64,000 bases of DNA from Acidovorax sp. sic0104 (GCF_019219095.1 NZ_JAHUWH010000003.1:308345-372344), one strand, 5' to 3'; counted from the stretch's first letter, positions 26,506-34,350 are shown. Numbers and translations are program-made. Notes: a model not told the origin generated them from the letters alone.

Positions 26506-27375
26506 TTAGATGATGCTGCGCCGAATCGCACGCGTGCGCTGGTTTGCGCTCGCACTGTTTTTCGAGATAGCGCCTTGCGCGTGGTAGGACGCACCGTTCA
26601 ACCAGTCTTGCGACCATGCAGACGACACGTTGTAGTCCGAAGATGACCAGTATTGAGAATTGCTTGCGAGTGCCTCCGCCTGCCCTTGGGCGAACGCTGC
26701 AGCGGTTGTCAGCGCGGGAATCGCTGAGCCTGCATAGGCCACCCCAGCGGGCACGGAGTGGCGATTAACGCCGTTGGCCGTAGACGCGTCCGACCAGCTC
26801 CCTTGATTCTGATAACTGGAAGTGGGAGCGTTGTTGCGGGCCTGTACGTTGCTTGCGCCTGCAGTCCCCTTCAAGTTGCGCGCCATCAATTCCAATTCAT
26901 CCCGGGCTGGGAGATACCAGTCGCCGTAACCACCAATGGTCAAGCTTCGGGTCCACCAGGCGGCCGGGTAGGTCGTAGCGTCGCCTGCCGCGACCATGGC
27001 CAATGTGGCTTTCCAGCCCTCGGTGAGCGTGAACGCCCCTGCTGGGCCCGCAGTGTTCGTGCTCTTCCATGCCACGGAGGTCACCTCTCCGCTGGACTTG
27101 GGCGCGATGATCAAGCGATACCGCGACATCACCGACCAGTCGGCGAAGGTGCCCGCTCCGTTGATGCTGGTGACGTTGATCACCAGGTTAGGGCCATCGG
27201 CACTGACCACGGTGCCCGCGAACCGGTTGTCGGGGTTGGCGCGGCTGCGCACCTCCAGCTGCTGCCCTGCATAGACCAGGGGCGCAAGGTACATGCTGGC
27301 GGACAGCACGAATGATTGCGTGCCCGTAGCAAGGGTGCGCGAGCTGGCGGACTGGGCCAGCTCGTTCCAGATCAT
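26506..27375 (-). CDS. Phage tail protein with C-terminal DUF1566/Lcl-like domain, 3' frame
   Basis: 289 residues from the ATG at 27373-27375. The C-terminal part (GGYGDWYLPARDELELMARN, then YWSSSDYN and AIRRSI) matches the DUF1566/Lcl_C fold, which is often a surface or receptor-binding module. The middle is beta-rich like tail-tip proteins. The frame extends upstream of the ATG with convincing residues (PAAIGDAFEGGYYYG), so the true N-terminus is coded in the other frame (27372-27581). The split occurs near a run of five G. This is either a frameshift mutation, a sequencing error or a recoding site. Confidence 0.65.
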   Translation of the reverse strand: MIWNELAQSASSRTLATGTQSFVLSASMYLAPLVYAGQQLEVRSRANPDNRFAGTVVSADGPNLVINVTSINGAGTFADWSVMSRYRLIIAPKSSGEVTSVAWKSTNTAGPAGAFTLTEGWKATLAMVAAGDATTYPAAWWTRSLTIGGYGDWYLPARDELELMARNLKGTAGASNVQARNNAPTSSYQNQGSWSDASTANGVNRHSVPAGVAYAGSAIPALTTAAAFAQGQAEALASNSQYWSSSDYNVSSAWSQDWLNGASYHAQGAISKNSASANQRTRAIRRSII

Positions 27376-27581
27376 CCCGTAGTAGTACCCACCCTCGAAC
27401 GCATCACCAATGGCTGCAGGAGTACCTCTGCCCCCAGGGCATAGGCTGCCCCGGGGTCATAGGCTGCGGGTGGCGCCTCTGGCACGCTGCTGTACAGCAA
27501 CATGCTGGGCTTGATGCCAAACCGGTCATTGCCGGTGCCTATGGCCTCGGCGTTGACGGGTGGGATTACATAGGCGGTCAC
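27372..27581 (-). CDS. N-terminal part of the same tail protein, other frame
   Basis: 69 codons: MTAYVIPPVNAEAIGTGNDR, then YDPGAAYALGAEVLL, ending at TGA 27372-27374 that overlaps the ATG of the next frame (ATGA). The last 20 or so codons look out of frame, because the alternative frame there reads PGGRGTPAAIGDAFEGGYYY. I treat it as the 5' portion of one split gene. It follows the tape-measure gene directly. Confidence 0.5.
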   Translation of the reverse strand: MTAYVIPPVNAEAIGTGNDRFGIKPSMLLYSSVPEAPPAAYDPGAAYALGAEVLLQPLVMRSRVGTTTG

Positions 27582-27582
27582 G

Positions 27583-29043
27583 TTACACAGTCTCCAGTTT
27601 TGTGCCCTTGCGATTCACTACAGGCACGCCATTACGGTCCCACCCTTCCAGCTCGTCCGCCGTGCGCGAGGCCTGGCGTTCAACCTGCTGCAGCCGCCAG
27701 TCCAGCGAGCCAAAGCCCGATTGCAAGGCGCTGACCACCATGCCCATACCGCCGGCGTCACCACCCAGTGCCCCGCGCAGCGACTGCGTTTGGCTGGCCG
27801 TGTAGATCTGCGACGGCGGCAGGTACGCCACCTCTGGGCCCCGCTCACCCAACATGGCCCAGCCGCCTGCGTGCCACCCGCCATCCGCAAAGGCCGGCAG
27901 CTTGCCGCCGTACTTCTTCACCAGCGCTTCGGCCGAGGCCTGCAGACTGGCTGCGGTAACGGCCTGGAAGTAACGCAGATCCGCAGCGCTGCGCATCTGG
28001 CTTTCAGCCATCTCCAGCAGGGCCTTGCTCAGCTCTGGCAGCTTCTCGGCTGCGGTCTTGTCGCCGGCGCGGGCCTTCGCCGTTGCAAGGGCAAATTCGC
28101 TCTGCATGCCCGCCCAGGTCATGTCTATGGGGTTGCCCTCTTTGATGACTCCGCGGATTCGCTTGACCTCGGCCACGATGGCATCGGTCAGGCTCTTCAT
28201 GCTGTCGCCCGCCTGCCCCATGGCACTGGAGAGCCCAGTAGCTGCGCCCAGCGAAAAACTGGCATCCGTGACGAAGATGCCGGCGGTCTTTTTCAGCTCG
28301 CCGGCAACCCCGCCGATAGCGCCGCTCACGCCCTTGATGGCCTCCTGAATGGAAGGGTCGGACATGATCGATGCGTAAGCGCTGATGGACGCGTGAGCCG
28401 CTGCAATAGCGGCCTGCACGTTGGCACCAGCGATGGCCCCACCCTGCGCCATGGCTGCGGCCGCAGCCGCCCCACCCTGCGCCATGGCGTTTGCAGCCAT
28501 GCCCCCGCCTTGCGCGGACGCGATACCAGCCGCCACCCCGCCAGTGGCCAGGCCACCAGCAGCAGCAGCGCCGCCTGCGGTCAGCATGGCGGATGCCGAT
28601 GCCGCACTGGTAGAGAGACCAGTGACCAGCGGGCCCACGATGGCCGACATCAGCATTTCGCTGATGCCGCCGGTCAGTGCGCCGAACATGGCCGACATGA
28701 TCTGCTCTTCAAACGCGGCGCTGGCCAGCTCGCTGGCCTCGGTCGGGCTGCGGCTTTCGGACACGGCGGATTCAAGAATGCCCTTGAGCGTCTCCGCTGT
28801 AATGCCCAATGAGTCCTGCACCTGCGTTGCAGCACCCACCACGTCCATGAACGCCCCCGACAGGCCCAGCAGGCGCGCCGCCGTGGCTGCGCCCGCATCG
28901 CCCAATGCCATCTGCGCCTGCACGAGCGCCTTGTATTCGGCAACCGTGCGCGGCACTTCCAGGCCCATCTTGGCGAACTCGGCCGTAAGGTTGCCGCTGG
29001 CCACGTCCAGGCGCTCACCAGCCAGCAGGGGCAGCGCTGGCAA
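27583..29043 (-). pseudogene. Phage tail tape-measure protein, N-terminal half lost
   Basis: 486 codons. The C-terminal motif FADGGWHAGGWAMLGERGPE with VAYLPPSQIYTASQTQ is characteristic of lambdoid-type tape-measure proteins. The middle is hydrophobic and Ala/Gly-rich with MAQGG repeats. Intact homologues are usually 800 residues or more with a long coiled-coil N-terminus. Here the frame opens just after a TGA, with only a TTG as possible start (29041-29043), and the opposite-strand early gene begins at once. The 5' half and all head genes have therefore been deleted. Confidence 0.7.
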
Positions 29044-29048
29044 TTGGG

Positions 29049-29228
29049 ATGCGGGTGAAGGTCAACACCACCGCGCGAGGCCCCAAACAGGCCCCACACA
29101 TCGGCAAGGAAGGCACCGTGTCCCGTCAGATTGGGGCCACCGCTTGGGATGTGGCCATCCCCCGCGCCAAGCGGTCGGTTCCCGTGTTCGTCGCCTTCGA
29201 CGCGACAGAGCTGGAGATCCTGCAATGA
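29049..29228 (+). CDS. Small phage early-type protein (59 aa)
   Basis: It begins ATG at 29049 (MRVKVNTTARGPKQAPHIGK) and ends TGA 29226-29228, overlapping the next start (ATGA at 29225). The pattern of a small beta-rich protein is clear (VSRQIGATAWDVAIP, VPVFVAFDATELEIL). It sits six bases from the broken tape-measure gene, so its own 5' region may have been altered by the deletion. Function unknown. Confidence 0.55.
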   Translation: MRVKVNTTARGPKQAPHIGKEGTVSRQIGATAWDVAIPRAKRSVPVFVAFDATELEILQ

Positions 29229-29734
29229 CCCACGGCCGCAAACCCCGCACGCCACGCACGCGCGTCCAAAACCCGGTTCGCCTGGCAGCCTGGCAGGCAG
29301 CGCTACTGGACAGCAACCAGGTCGAATCCATCATGACGCCGTTGCGCCTGGCGTTTGCCGCTCTGCGCGAGGGCGTGGGCACGGAGCTGGAATGGGCCTA
29401 CATCGTCAGCGCAATGAACATCGCCGACTCGGTGGCCATCACCAGCCCGATACGGGGCACGCGCGGCCACATCGAACCCGCACAGCGCGCCCTGGACGGC
29501 ATCATGCGCCGCGCCATGACTACCGGCGAGTGGTGCCCCATTGAGCTGTACCTTGAAGAGCTGGATCTGATTCGCGACGGCCTGGCCATCTACCACCACC
29601 AGCTGCAGCACCTCACGCGCGGCGAGTACCAACATGCGGAAGACCACGCGGCCGCAGACGTGCGCCGCGCCGCTGGCGCAGTCGTCATCAACACCAACCG
29701 GGCCAGTGAGCAGCTGGCGCTTGCAGGAGTTTGA
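29225..29734 (+). CDS. Phage protein of unknown function (169 aa)
   Basis: The ATG overlaps the previous stop. It is mainly alpha-helical and soluble, with a basic N-terminus (MTHGRKPRTPRTRVQ) and a conserved-looking core (GTELEWAYIVSAMNIADSVA, MTTGEWCPIELYLEELDLIR). I have seen similar proteins in early regions of betaproteobacterial prophages, but no function is known to me. It is the second gene of a three-gene plus-strand run that remains of the early operon. Confidence 0.6.
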   Translation: MTHGRKPRTPRTRVQNPVRLAAWQAALLDSNQVESIMTPLRLAFAALREGVGTELEWAYIVSAMNIADSVAITSPIRGTRGHIEPAQRALDGIMRRAMTTGEWCPIELYLEELDLIRDGLAIYHHQLQHLTRGEYQHAEDHAAADVRRAAGAVVINTNRASEQLALAGV

Positions 29735-29735
29735 A

Positions 29736-29984
29736 ATGATCGGGCCACAAGCTACAGGCACCATACCCGGTATCGTGATCTGCGCCACAAGTCACGAGGG
29801 CCTGCAGGTAGTGGTTAACGGAAAGCCCGCCCGTCTGGCTATCGTGGACGAAAGCGGCAACGTGATTGCTGTCGGCGATGAAGTAGCCCGTGAAGCGGAG
29901 GCCGTAGCCCTCAACAACTTCCGCTCAACGATGATGGGCAAAGGCTATTTAAGGAGCCTCAGTAAGCCTATCTCATCATCGTAG
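29736..29984 (+). CDS. Small prophage protein (82 aa)
   Basis: The ATG at 29736 has AGGAG 7 nt upstream. The sequence is beta-rich (GIVICATSHEGLQVVVNG, LAIVDESGNVIAVGDEVA), followed by a short basic tail that may be an altered end, because the AT-rich cargo begins right after it. It ends 7 bp from the convergent HEPN-like gene. Confidence 0.5.
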   Translation: MIGPQATGTIPGIVICATSHEGLQVVVNGKPARLAIVDESGNVIAVGDEVAREAEAVALNNFRSTMMGKGYLRSLSKPISSS

Positions 29985-29991
29985 ATCCGAC

Positions 29992-30738
29992 TCAGCGTCC
30001 TATATTTGCAATTTGAATAAGCTCTTGCACCAAAACACGCGAACCAGATTGCAACTTAGTTAGATCGGAAGCGTGAGCGATAAAGCGCCGCGCATGTGCT
30101 GCCCAATTGCCAATCTGGCGAGCCTCTTTTAGCGCTGCTTTGGCATCTCTTCCAAGATGTAGACCGGTATGCCCACGTTCACCACAAGCGCGCTCCACAA
30201 GATCAGCCAACATGAAGTAGTTTCCACCCGGGTCCTTGATCTCAGACTCTCGACGCAGATGCTCGTAGGCTTCGATGATCAATGTTTCCAGAAGGCGGCG
30301 GAGCATTACAGCGGCTGCGTTGTAATACGCGGCCCGAAAGCAGCCGTTGAGTTCACGGCAAACCGCTTCGACATACCCTCGATTGCTTCGCCAAACAAAT
30401 TCCGGAAGAAATCCGGATGCATGATCCATAGCAGGCTGAACGCCATCGATGTGAGCTGGAAGCAGGGATCGAATTGCCTTTCGTGACCCTGGCTTTAGTG
30501 AAAATCCGGCGCGGCTTACCGTAACAAGCTTGGAAACCCGGAGCGCCTCACCTAACGCTGTTGAGTTTGGAGTTCCAACGTGATGGTCATCAAGCACGCG
30601 CGCTAGCTGCCCGGATGACATAGCGATGTCAGGCTGCTTATAGTCGTGATACCAAAGGACTGCCAGCGCTTTCTCAGCGTTGGTCTTCATATTCAAACCC
30701 TTGAGGGTTTCACAAAACTCTTCAAGTGAAAGATGCAC
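29992..30738 (-). CDS. Winged-helix plus DUF4145/HEPN-like protein
   Basis: 248 residues. The N-terminal part (about 20-95: ALAVLWYHDY, SSGQLARVLDDH, FSLKPGSRKAIRSLL) reads as a winged-helix domain. The C-terminal part (about 130-245) resembles DUF4145/HEPN proteins, with AAVMLRRLLETLIIEAYEHL and the conserved-type motif LKEARQIGNWAAHARR. HEPN domains are frequent toxins or RNases in defence and abortive-infection systems, though the usual Rx4-6H is seen here only as Rx7H. AT-rich. It is the second gene of a pair, 14 bp after the gene at 30753-31400. The role is inferred from domains and position. Confidence 0.65.
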   Translation of the reverse strand: MHLSLEEFCETLKGLNMKTNAEKALAVLWYHDYKQPDIAMSSGQLARVLDDHHVGTPNSTALGEALRVSKLVTVSRAGFSLKPGSRKAIRSLLPAHIDGVQPAMDHASGFLPEFVWRSNRGYVEAVCRELNGCFRAAYYNAAAVMLRRLLETLIIEAYEHLRRESEIKDPGGNYFMLADLVERACGERGHTGLHLGRDAKAALKEARQIGNWAAHARRFIAHASDLTKLQSGSRVLVQELIQIANIGR

Positions 30739-30752
30739 GTGACACTTTCACC

Positions 30753-31400
30753 TTAACCCTTGCGAGCCGCCATGTCGTGTTCGACGTAGTTCTCACCAAC
30801 GGTGGTGACCTGAAGCGAATCAGGGGTTGAACCACCAAGCCAGCCCTTCTGCTTTCTGCAATTCCGAACGGTCGAACGCAGATCAGCAGGAAGCGGCTTG
30901 CCAACGTCTTTCAACGCGGTTCGAACCGCACTCAAACCAATCGCCGGCATGCTCATATTGACCTGCATGTAGTAGACAACCACGAGGATCTGTTCCATGT
31001 CCCCTTTTGGCCCCTTCTCAGCAAAGAACTCCCGTAGGGTCGGTTTGCCGCCGGGTCTGAAATCCAAACTGGTGTCAAAGTCAATACCAGCGTTGTAGTC
31101 TCGCTTTGGCCCTGATCCGCGCTTACGAGGTGCCGGCGCCTGCTCATCCGGTTCCGGCTCGACTTCTTCAACCTCAACAATTTCGTCTTCTTCAGTATCA
31201 GCGAGTGACGGCGCCGGCAAGCCCTCATTCGCCCCCTTTGTTGGCAAGCGAGAGTTACTCGTAGCCGGGCGATTGATGGCTTGCACCATCGATTTAACAG
31301 CCTCCCTCACGCTGTCATTGCTACCTTCAATTTCGGCAAAGAAAATGCGAACCTTCGCCTTATCTGTCGTTGCTGGGGAGTCCTGAGGTTTTTTAGCCAT
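30753..31400 (-). CDS. Modular protein with acidic linker and C-terminal winged-helix domain
   Basis: 215 residues. The N-terminal module (KVRIFFAEIEGSNDSVREAV, about 16-45) is short and amphipathic. A long acidic and proline-rich linker (EEDEIVEVEEVEPEPDEQAP, about 70-100) follows, then a C-terminal domain (QILVVVYYMQVN, SAVRTALKDVGKPLP, LQVTTVGENYV) that resembles the winged helix of the next gene in size and pattern. It is therefore likely a partner of the HEPN-like protein. AT-rich relative to the chromosome and at the extreme right end of the prophage. No named family. Confidence 0.6.
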   Translation of the reverse strand: MAKKPQDSPATTDKAKVRIFFAEIEGSNDSVREAVKSMVQAINRPATSNSRLPTKGANEGLPAPSLADTEEDEIVEVEEVEPEPDEQAPAPRKRGSGPKRDYNAGIDFDTSLDFRPGGKPTLREFFAEKGPKGDMEQILVVVYYMQVNMSMPAIGLSAVRTALKDVGKPLPADLRSTVRNCRKQKGWLGGSTPDSLQVTTVGENYVEHDMAARKG

Positions 31401-31538
31401 ATCGGAACGTAACAGTGAAGATATGCACCGTTATACCGTAAGAACTCGTTACCTCATCAAAATTAATGCGCGCAACAACGTATACATAGATTTCAATTCG
31501 GCCATCCGAGACTGACGAACCCGACCTTGGGTGTTTTC

Positions 31539-31545
31539 GTGGGGG
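31539..31545 (+). other. Candidate right attachment core (attR)
   Basis: GTGGGGG matches the heptamer beside the recombinase (17843-17849). Joining the outer flanks would place rimO immediately downstream of phaR, both on the minus strand, as expected for the empty site. Confidence 0.35.
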
Positions 31546-31701
31546 AGAGTACTTCGCTCATCCCCGTATTGTCCCAGTTCCGGCGCTGCACGGGTTGAGG
31601 GGCGCCTCCATCACAGGATTTGCGCTGCCGAGAGACGCTAAAAACCGGCGCAATTCAGCCGCGTGCCACCGTGGATCCGGCTGCGCCCGCCCAACGGAGG
31701 C

Positions 31702-31734
31702 GCCCCCTCGGCGACCGCGCAGCGGCTCGGGGGC
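31702..31734 (-). terminator. Hairpin downstream of phaR
   Basis: GCCCCC (31702-31707) pairs with GGGGGC (31729-31734) nine bases past the phaR stop. It looks like the GC-rich intergenic hairpins common in Comamonadaceae (compare 58063-58102). No U-tract, so termination is likely but not certain. Confidence 0.5.
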
Positions 31735-31742
31735 TTCTCTCC

Positions 31743-32279
31743 TTATCTCTTGATGCCGAAGGCCCCCAGCATCTGCTCCGTCTGCTTTTGCATCTGCTCC
31801 TGCATTTGCGTCAGCATGGACTGCGACTGTTCGACATAGTTGCCCATCATGCCCTTCATCATGGGCGACTGCAGGCTCATGAACTGCGCCCACATCTCGG
31901 GCGTCACGCTTTGCGATTGCTCGGCCAGCTTGGCCTGGATGTCGGTGAAGGCCTGCACGTTCTTTTCGAGGTAGGCGCCCATGAAGCCCTGCATCGCATG
32001 GCCATAGAACCGGATGATGTTGGCAAGCACCGCTTCGGTGAACATCGGGGCGCCACCGGCTTCCTCTTCCAGGATGATCTGCAGCAGGATGCTGCGGGTC
32101 AGGTCATCGCCGGTCTTGGCATCGCGCACCACCACATGCTGGTGGTCCATGACCAGCTGGCGCACTTCGGCCAGGGTGATGTAGGTGGATGTGTCTGTGT
32201 CGTACAGGCGGCGGTTGGGGTACTTCTTGATCACGCGCTGGGCAGGCTTGGCTGCAGCGGTGCTTTGCGAATCGGGCAC
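31743..32279 (-). CDS. phaR: Polyhydroxyalkanoate synthesis repressor PhaR
   Basis: This 178-residue regulator binds both DNA and PHB granules and represses phasin genes and itself until granules appear. The N-terminal PHB/PHA accumulation DNA-binding domain (RVIKKYPNRRLYDTDTSTYI, about 15-75) is followed by the PHB_acc domain and a Met/Gln-rich C-terminus (MLTQMQEQMQKQTEQ) suited to granule binding. The start is GTG at 32277-32279 with GAGGAG 6 nt upstream. A candidate autoregulatory site lies at 32310-32323. bdhA at 39518 is another PHB gene nearby. Confidence 0.95.
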   Translation of the reverse strand: MPDSQSTAAAKPAQRVIKKYPNRRLYDTDTSTYITLAEVRQLVMDHQHVVVRDAKTGDDLTRSILLQIILEEEAGGAPMFTEAVLANIIRFYGHAMQGFMGAYLEKNVQAFTDIQAKLAEQSQSVTPEMWAQFMSLQSPMMKGMMGNYVEQSQSMLTQMQEQMQKQTEQMLGAFGIKR

Positions 32280-32309
32280 AACGGACTCCTCGGGGTTGCA
32301 ACCCCTGTA

Positions 32310-32323
32310 TTGCAGTGCAGCAG
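32310..32323. promoter_or_regulatory. Candidate PhaR operator upstream of phaR
   Basis: TTGCAGTGCAGCAG resembles the TGC/GCA-rich sites bound by PhaR-type repressors (CTGC-N3-4-GCAG in Rhodobacter). It is 30-45 bp upstream of the GTG start, a sensible place for autorepression. Confidence 0.3.
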
Positions 32324-32509
32324 ATTCTAGAAGTCCAACCCCGGCGGGCGGCGCAGGATAACCCTAATGGGGGGTGATATGCGACTGCGATGCCTGTGCA
32401 CGCGTGCGCTGTGCCGCGGACGCCCGATGCTGTCGGCGTTGGCTGACAACGCACGCAGGAGCTGCTCTGGACAATGTTGGCAAGTTCACACCACGCGGAG
32501 CGCCACACC

Positions 32510-32719
32510 ATGGCTGACACCAACACCACCAAGGTCGACGAAGCGGAAAAGGAGATCGGCAACGTCCTGGCCGAACTGGAAGACGAGACGGACTCGGAGG
32601 TTCAGAAAATCGCCCTGGAAGACATGGTGGAGGTCGATCCCGCCACGGGCAAGCCGGCCTTGCACAAAGGTGTGGATGTCACCGTCACACCGCGCCCCAA
32701 GCGACAGTGGATTCGCTAG
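32510..32719 (+). CDS. Small acidic conserved-type protein (69 aa)
   Basis: The ATG at 32510 has GGAG 8 nt upstream. The sequence is strongly acidic in its N-terminal half (EAEKEIGNVLAELEDETDSE) with a basic end (PRPKRQWIR). No membrane segment. Divergent from phaR and upstream of the MscS gene. Function unknown. Confidence 0.5.
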   Translation: MADTNTTKVDEAEKEIGNVLAELEDETDSEVQKIALEDMVEVDPATGKPALHKGVDVTVTPRPKRQWIR

Positions 32720-32816
32720 ACGTGGTGCGCTTGTCACCACTGGCATTCCGTCGGCAGGCCCACGGCACTGCGGGGCGTGAGCGCCCGGCCAACTCGGATT
32801 TCGGGACTTCCCGCTG

Positions 32817-33905
32817 ATGGACGGACTCGCAAGGCTCACGCCCTGGGCATCCATCGGTCTGGTCGCCGTCGCGGCCTTGCTGGCTGCGGCCATTGCCCAC
32901 CGTCTCGCTGCGGTGGTCCTGCGGCGCATCACCGCGACGCTCCCGCTGGTGCACACAGTGGTGGTGGCCTGCATTCCGGTCATGCGCGTCGTGCTTCCAC
33001 TGATCGCATTGCAAGCTGTCTGGCAGGGAGCGAGCGATGACCTCCGCCATATCGGGGGAGTCAGGCACGTGAACGGGCTGGCCCTGATCGCCGGGACGTG
33101 CTGGCTGGCGATGACCGCAATCCAGGCATTGGCCAACGGTATCGTGGCCCGACACCCCGCAGACGTGGAGGACAACCTGGCCGCCAGGCGCATCGCCACC
33201 CAGGCACGCGTCCTGGCGCGCACTGCGATGACGGGCGTGGCGATGGCCGGTGTCGCGCTCATGCTCATGACCTTCCCAGGCGCGCGCCAGGTTGGCGCCA
33301 GCTTGCTTGCGTCGGCTGGCGTGGTGGGCATCGTGGCAGGCATTGCAGCGCGCCCGGTGTTCAGCAACATGATCGCGGGGCTGCAGATCGCATTGGCGCA
33401 GCCCATCCGCATCGACGATGTACTCATCATCGAGGGCGAGTGGGGGCGCGTGGAAGAAATCACTTCGACCTATGTAGTGTTGCGCATCTGGGATGAACGG
33501 CGGCTGATCATTCCCCTTCAATGGTTCATCGAACACCCCTTCCAGAATTGGACGCGCACCAGCTCTGAAATTCTGGGTACGGTGTTCCTGTACGCGGACT
33601 ACCGGCTGCCCCTGGAGCCGCTGCGCGCGGAACTGCAGCGTGTGCTGGACGCAGCTCCCGAGTGGGACAAGCGCGTCAGCGTGCTTCAACTGACCGACGT
33701 CACCGAGCGCACCATCCAGATCCGCGTGCTGGTGTCAGCACGGTCGTCCGGGCTGGCCTTCGACCTGCGATGCAGGGTGCGCGAAGCACTGGTCACCTTC
33801 ATACAGCGCGAGTACCCCGAATGCCTGCCCCAGGTACGCATTCCCGAGCGAACGGCGAATGCACAGGACCCGTTCCACGCTCCAACGCCCAATACCACCC
33901 GCTGA
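32817..33905 (+). CDS. MscS-family mechanosensitive ion channel
   Basis: 362 residues. Several N-terminal membrane helices lead into the pore-type segment (GASLLASAGVVGIVAGIAAR, then FSNMIAGLQIALAQPIRIDD), which is the hallmark of MscS. A cytoplasmic beta domain (EWGRVEEITSTYVVLRIWDE) and C-terminal domain follow. It opens under membrane tension to release solutes during hypo-osmotic shock. It starts at the ATG at 32817; the small acidic gene precedes it by about 100 bp. The C-terminal extension is short and Pro/Thr-rich. Confidence 0.93.
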   Translation: MDGLARLTPWASIGLVAVAALLAAAIAHRLAAVVLRRITATLPLVHTVVVACIPVMRVVLPLIALQAVWQGASDDLRHIGGVRHVNGLALIAGTCWLAMTAIQALANGIVARHPADVEDNLAARRIATQARVLARTAMTGVAMAGVALMLMTFPGARQVGASLLASAGVVGIVAGIAARPVFSNMIAGLQIALAQPIRIDDVLIIEGEWGRVEEITSTYVVLRIWDERRLIIPLQWFIEHPFQNWTRTSSEILGTVFLYADYRLPLEPLRAELQRVLDAAPEWDKRVSVLQLTDVTERTIQIRVLVSARSSGLAFDLRCRVREALVTFIQREYPECLPQVRIPERTANAQDPFHAPTPNTTR

Positions 33906-34031
33906 TCGAGGGGCTGCGCCGAACGTGCCATGGCCCGCCGGGGCCAAGTCGGGATGTTGGCTGGCACGAAACAGGCCCCGCAGCCGCTAATGTGGCCTTT
34001 TGAAAGACCCAACCATCTCACGAGGTTTCAC

Positions 34032-34202
34032 ATGCAGACTCCAGCCCCCTCCCCCGTTCCACCCTTCCCACCCATCGACACGCCACCTCCCTGGACGCCC
34101 GACGTCCCTCAGGTCGACCCACCAGCCCAACCGGGAACGCCGCCTGTGCAAGACCCACCGCCGCATTTCAACGTGCGCCGCTTGCGAGAAGCGCTTGCGT
34201 GA
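34032..34202 (+). CDS. Proline-rich small protein (56 aa)
   Basis: The ATG at 34032 has GAGG 8 nt upstream. Almost a third of the residues are proline (PSPVPPFPPIDTPPPWTP). It ends NVRRLREALA. Similar tiny Pro-rich proteins are common in Burkholderiales and have no known role. Confidence 0.5.
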   Translation: MQTPAPSPVPPFPPIDTPPPWTPDVPQVDPPAQPGTPPVQDPPPHFNVRRLREALA

Positions 34203-34350
34203 TGAAAGCGCCTGTGGCGGCAATGAATGCGCCGCCGGGCGGTGACTGGATTGGAAGAAGGCAGTGGTATGGGCAGCGACCCGCCGCACCTTCACACCGT
34301 CAGAGGCATGCGTTGCAAGCCGTGCCGACTACCAAGAAAGTATTGAGGAT

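Larger units (their letters stand above)
17843..31545. mobile_element. Defective prophage integrated between rimO and phaR
   Basis: About 13.7 kb is bounded by rimO and phaR, both on the minus strand and both chromosomal. It carries a large serine recombinase at the left edge, an SOS-type SRAP gene, a lysis cassette, tail genes, a small block of early-type genes and AT-rich cargo. Capsid, terminase, portal and replication genes are missing. The exact ends are inferred: GTGGGGG occurs at both edges (17843-17849 and 31539-31545) with further partial matches around it. GC content swings from typical (about 65%) to AT-rich (22.1-23.2 kb and 30-31.5 kb). Confidence 0.8.
31401..31742. other. Prophage right end and phaR 3' flank, no gene
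   Basis: AT-rich up to about 31500 (promoter region of the two-gene cassette), then abruptly GC-rich. The change falls close to GTGGGGG at 31539-31545, which fits the prophage/chromosome boundary. The phaR terminator lies at 31702-31734. Confidence 0.5.

Noticed and set aside
28421..28560. Repeats in the Ala/Gly-rich part of the tape-measure gene as a CRISPR-like or mobile repeat
   Set aside because: They are codon-level repeats of MAQGG in a tape-measure protein with irregular spacing. No CRISPR array was seen anywhere in the window.
28674..29255. 193-codon minus-strand frame across the tape-measure 5' break
   Set aside because: It runs in a different frame from the clear tape-measure coding and opposite to the early gene; no homology in its sequence.
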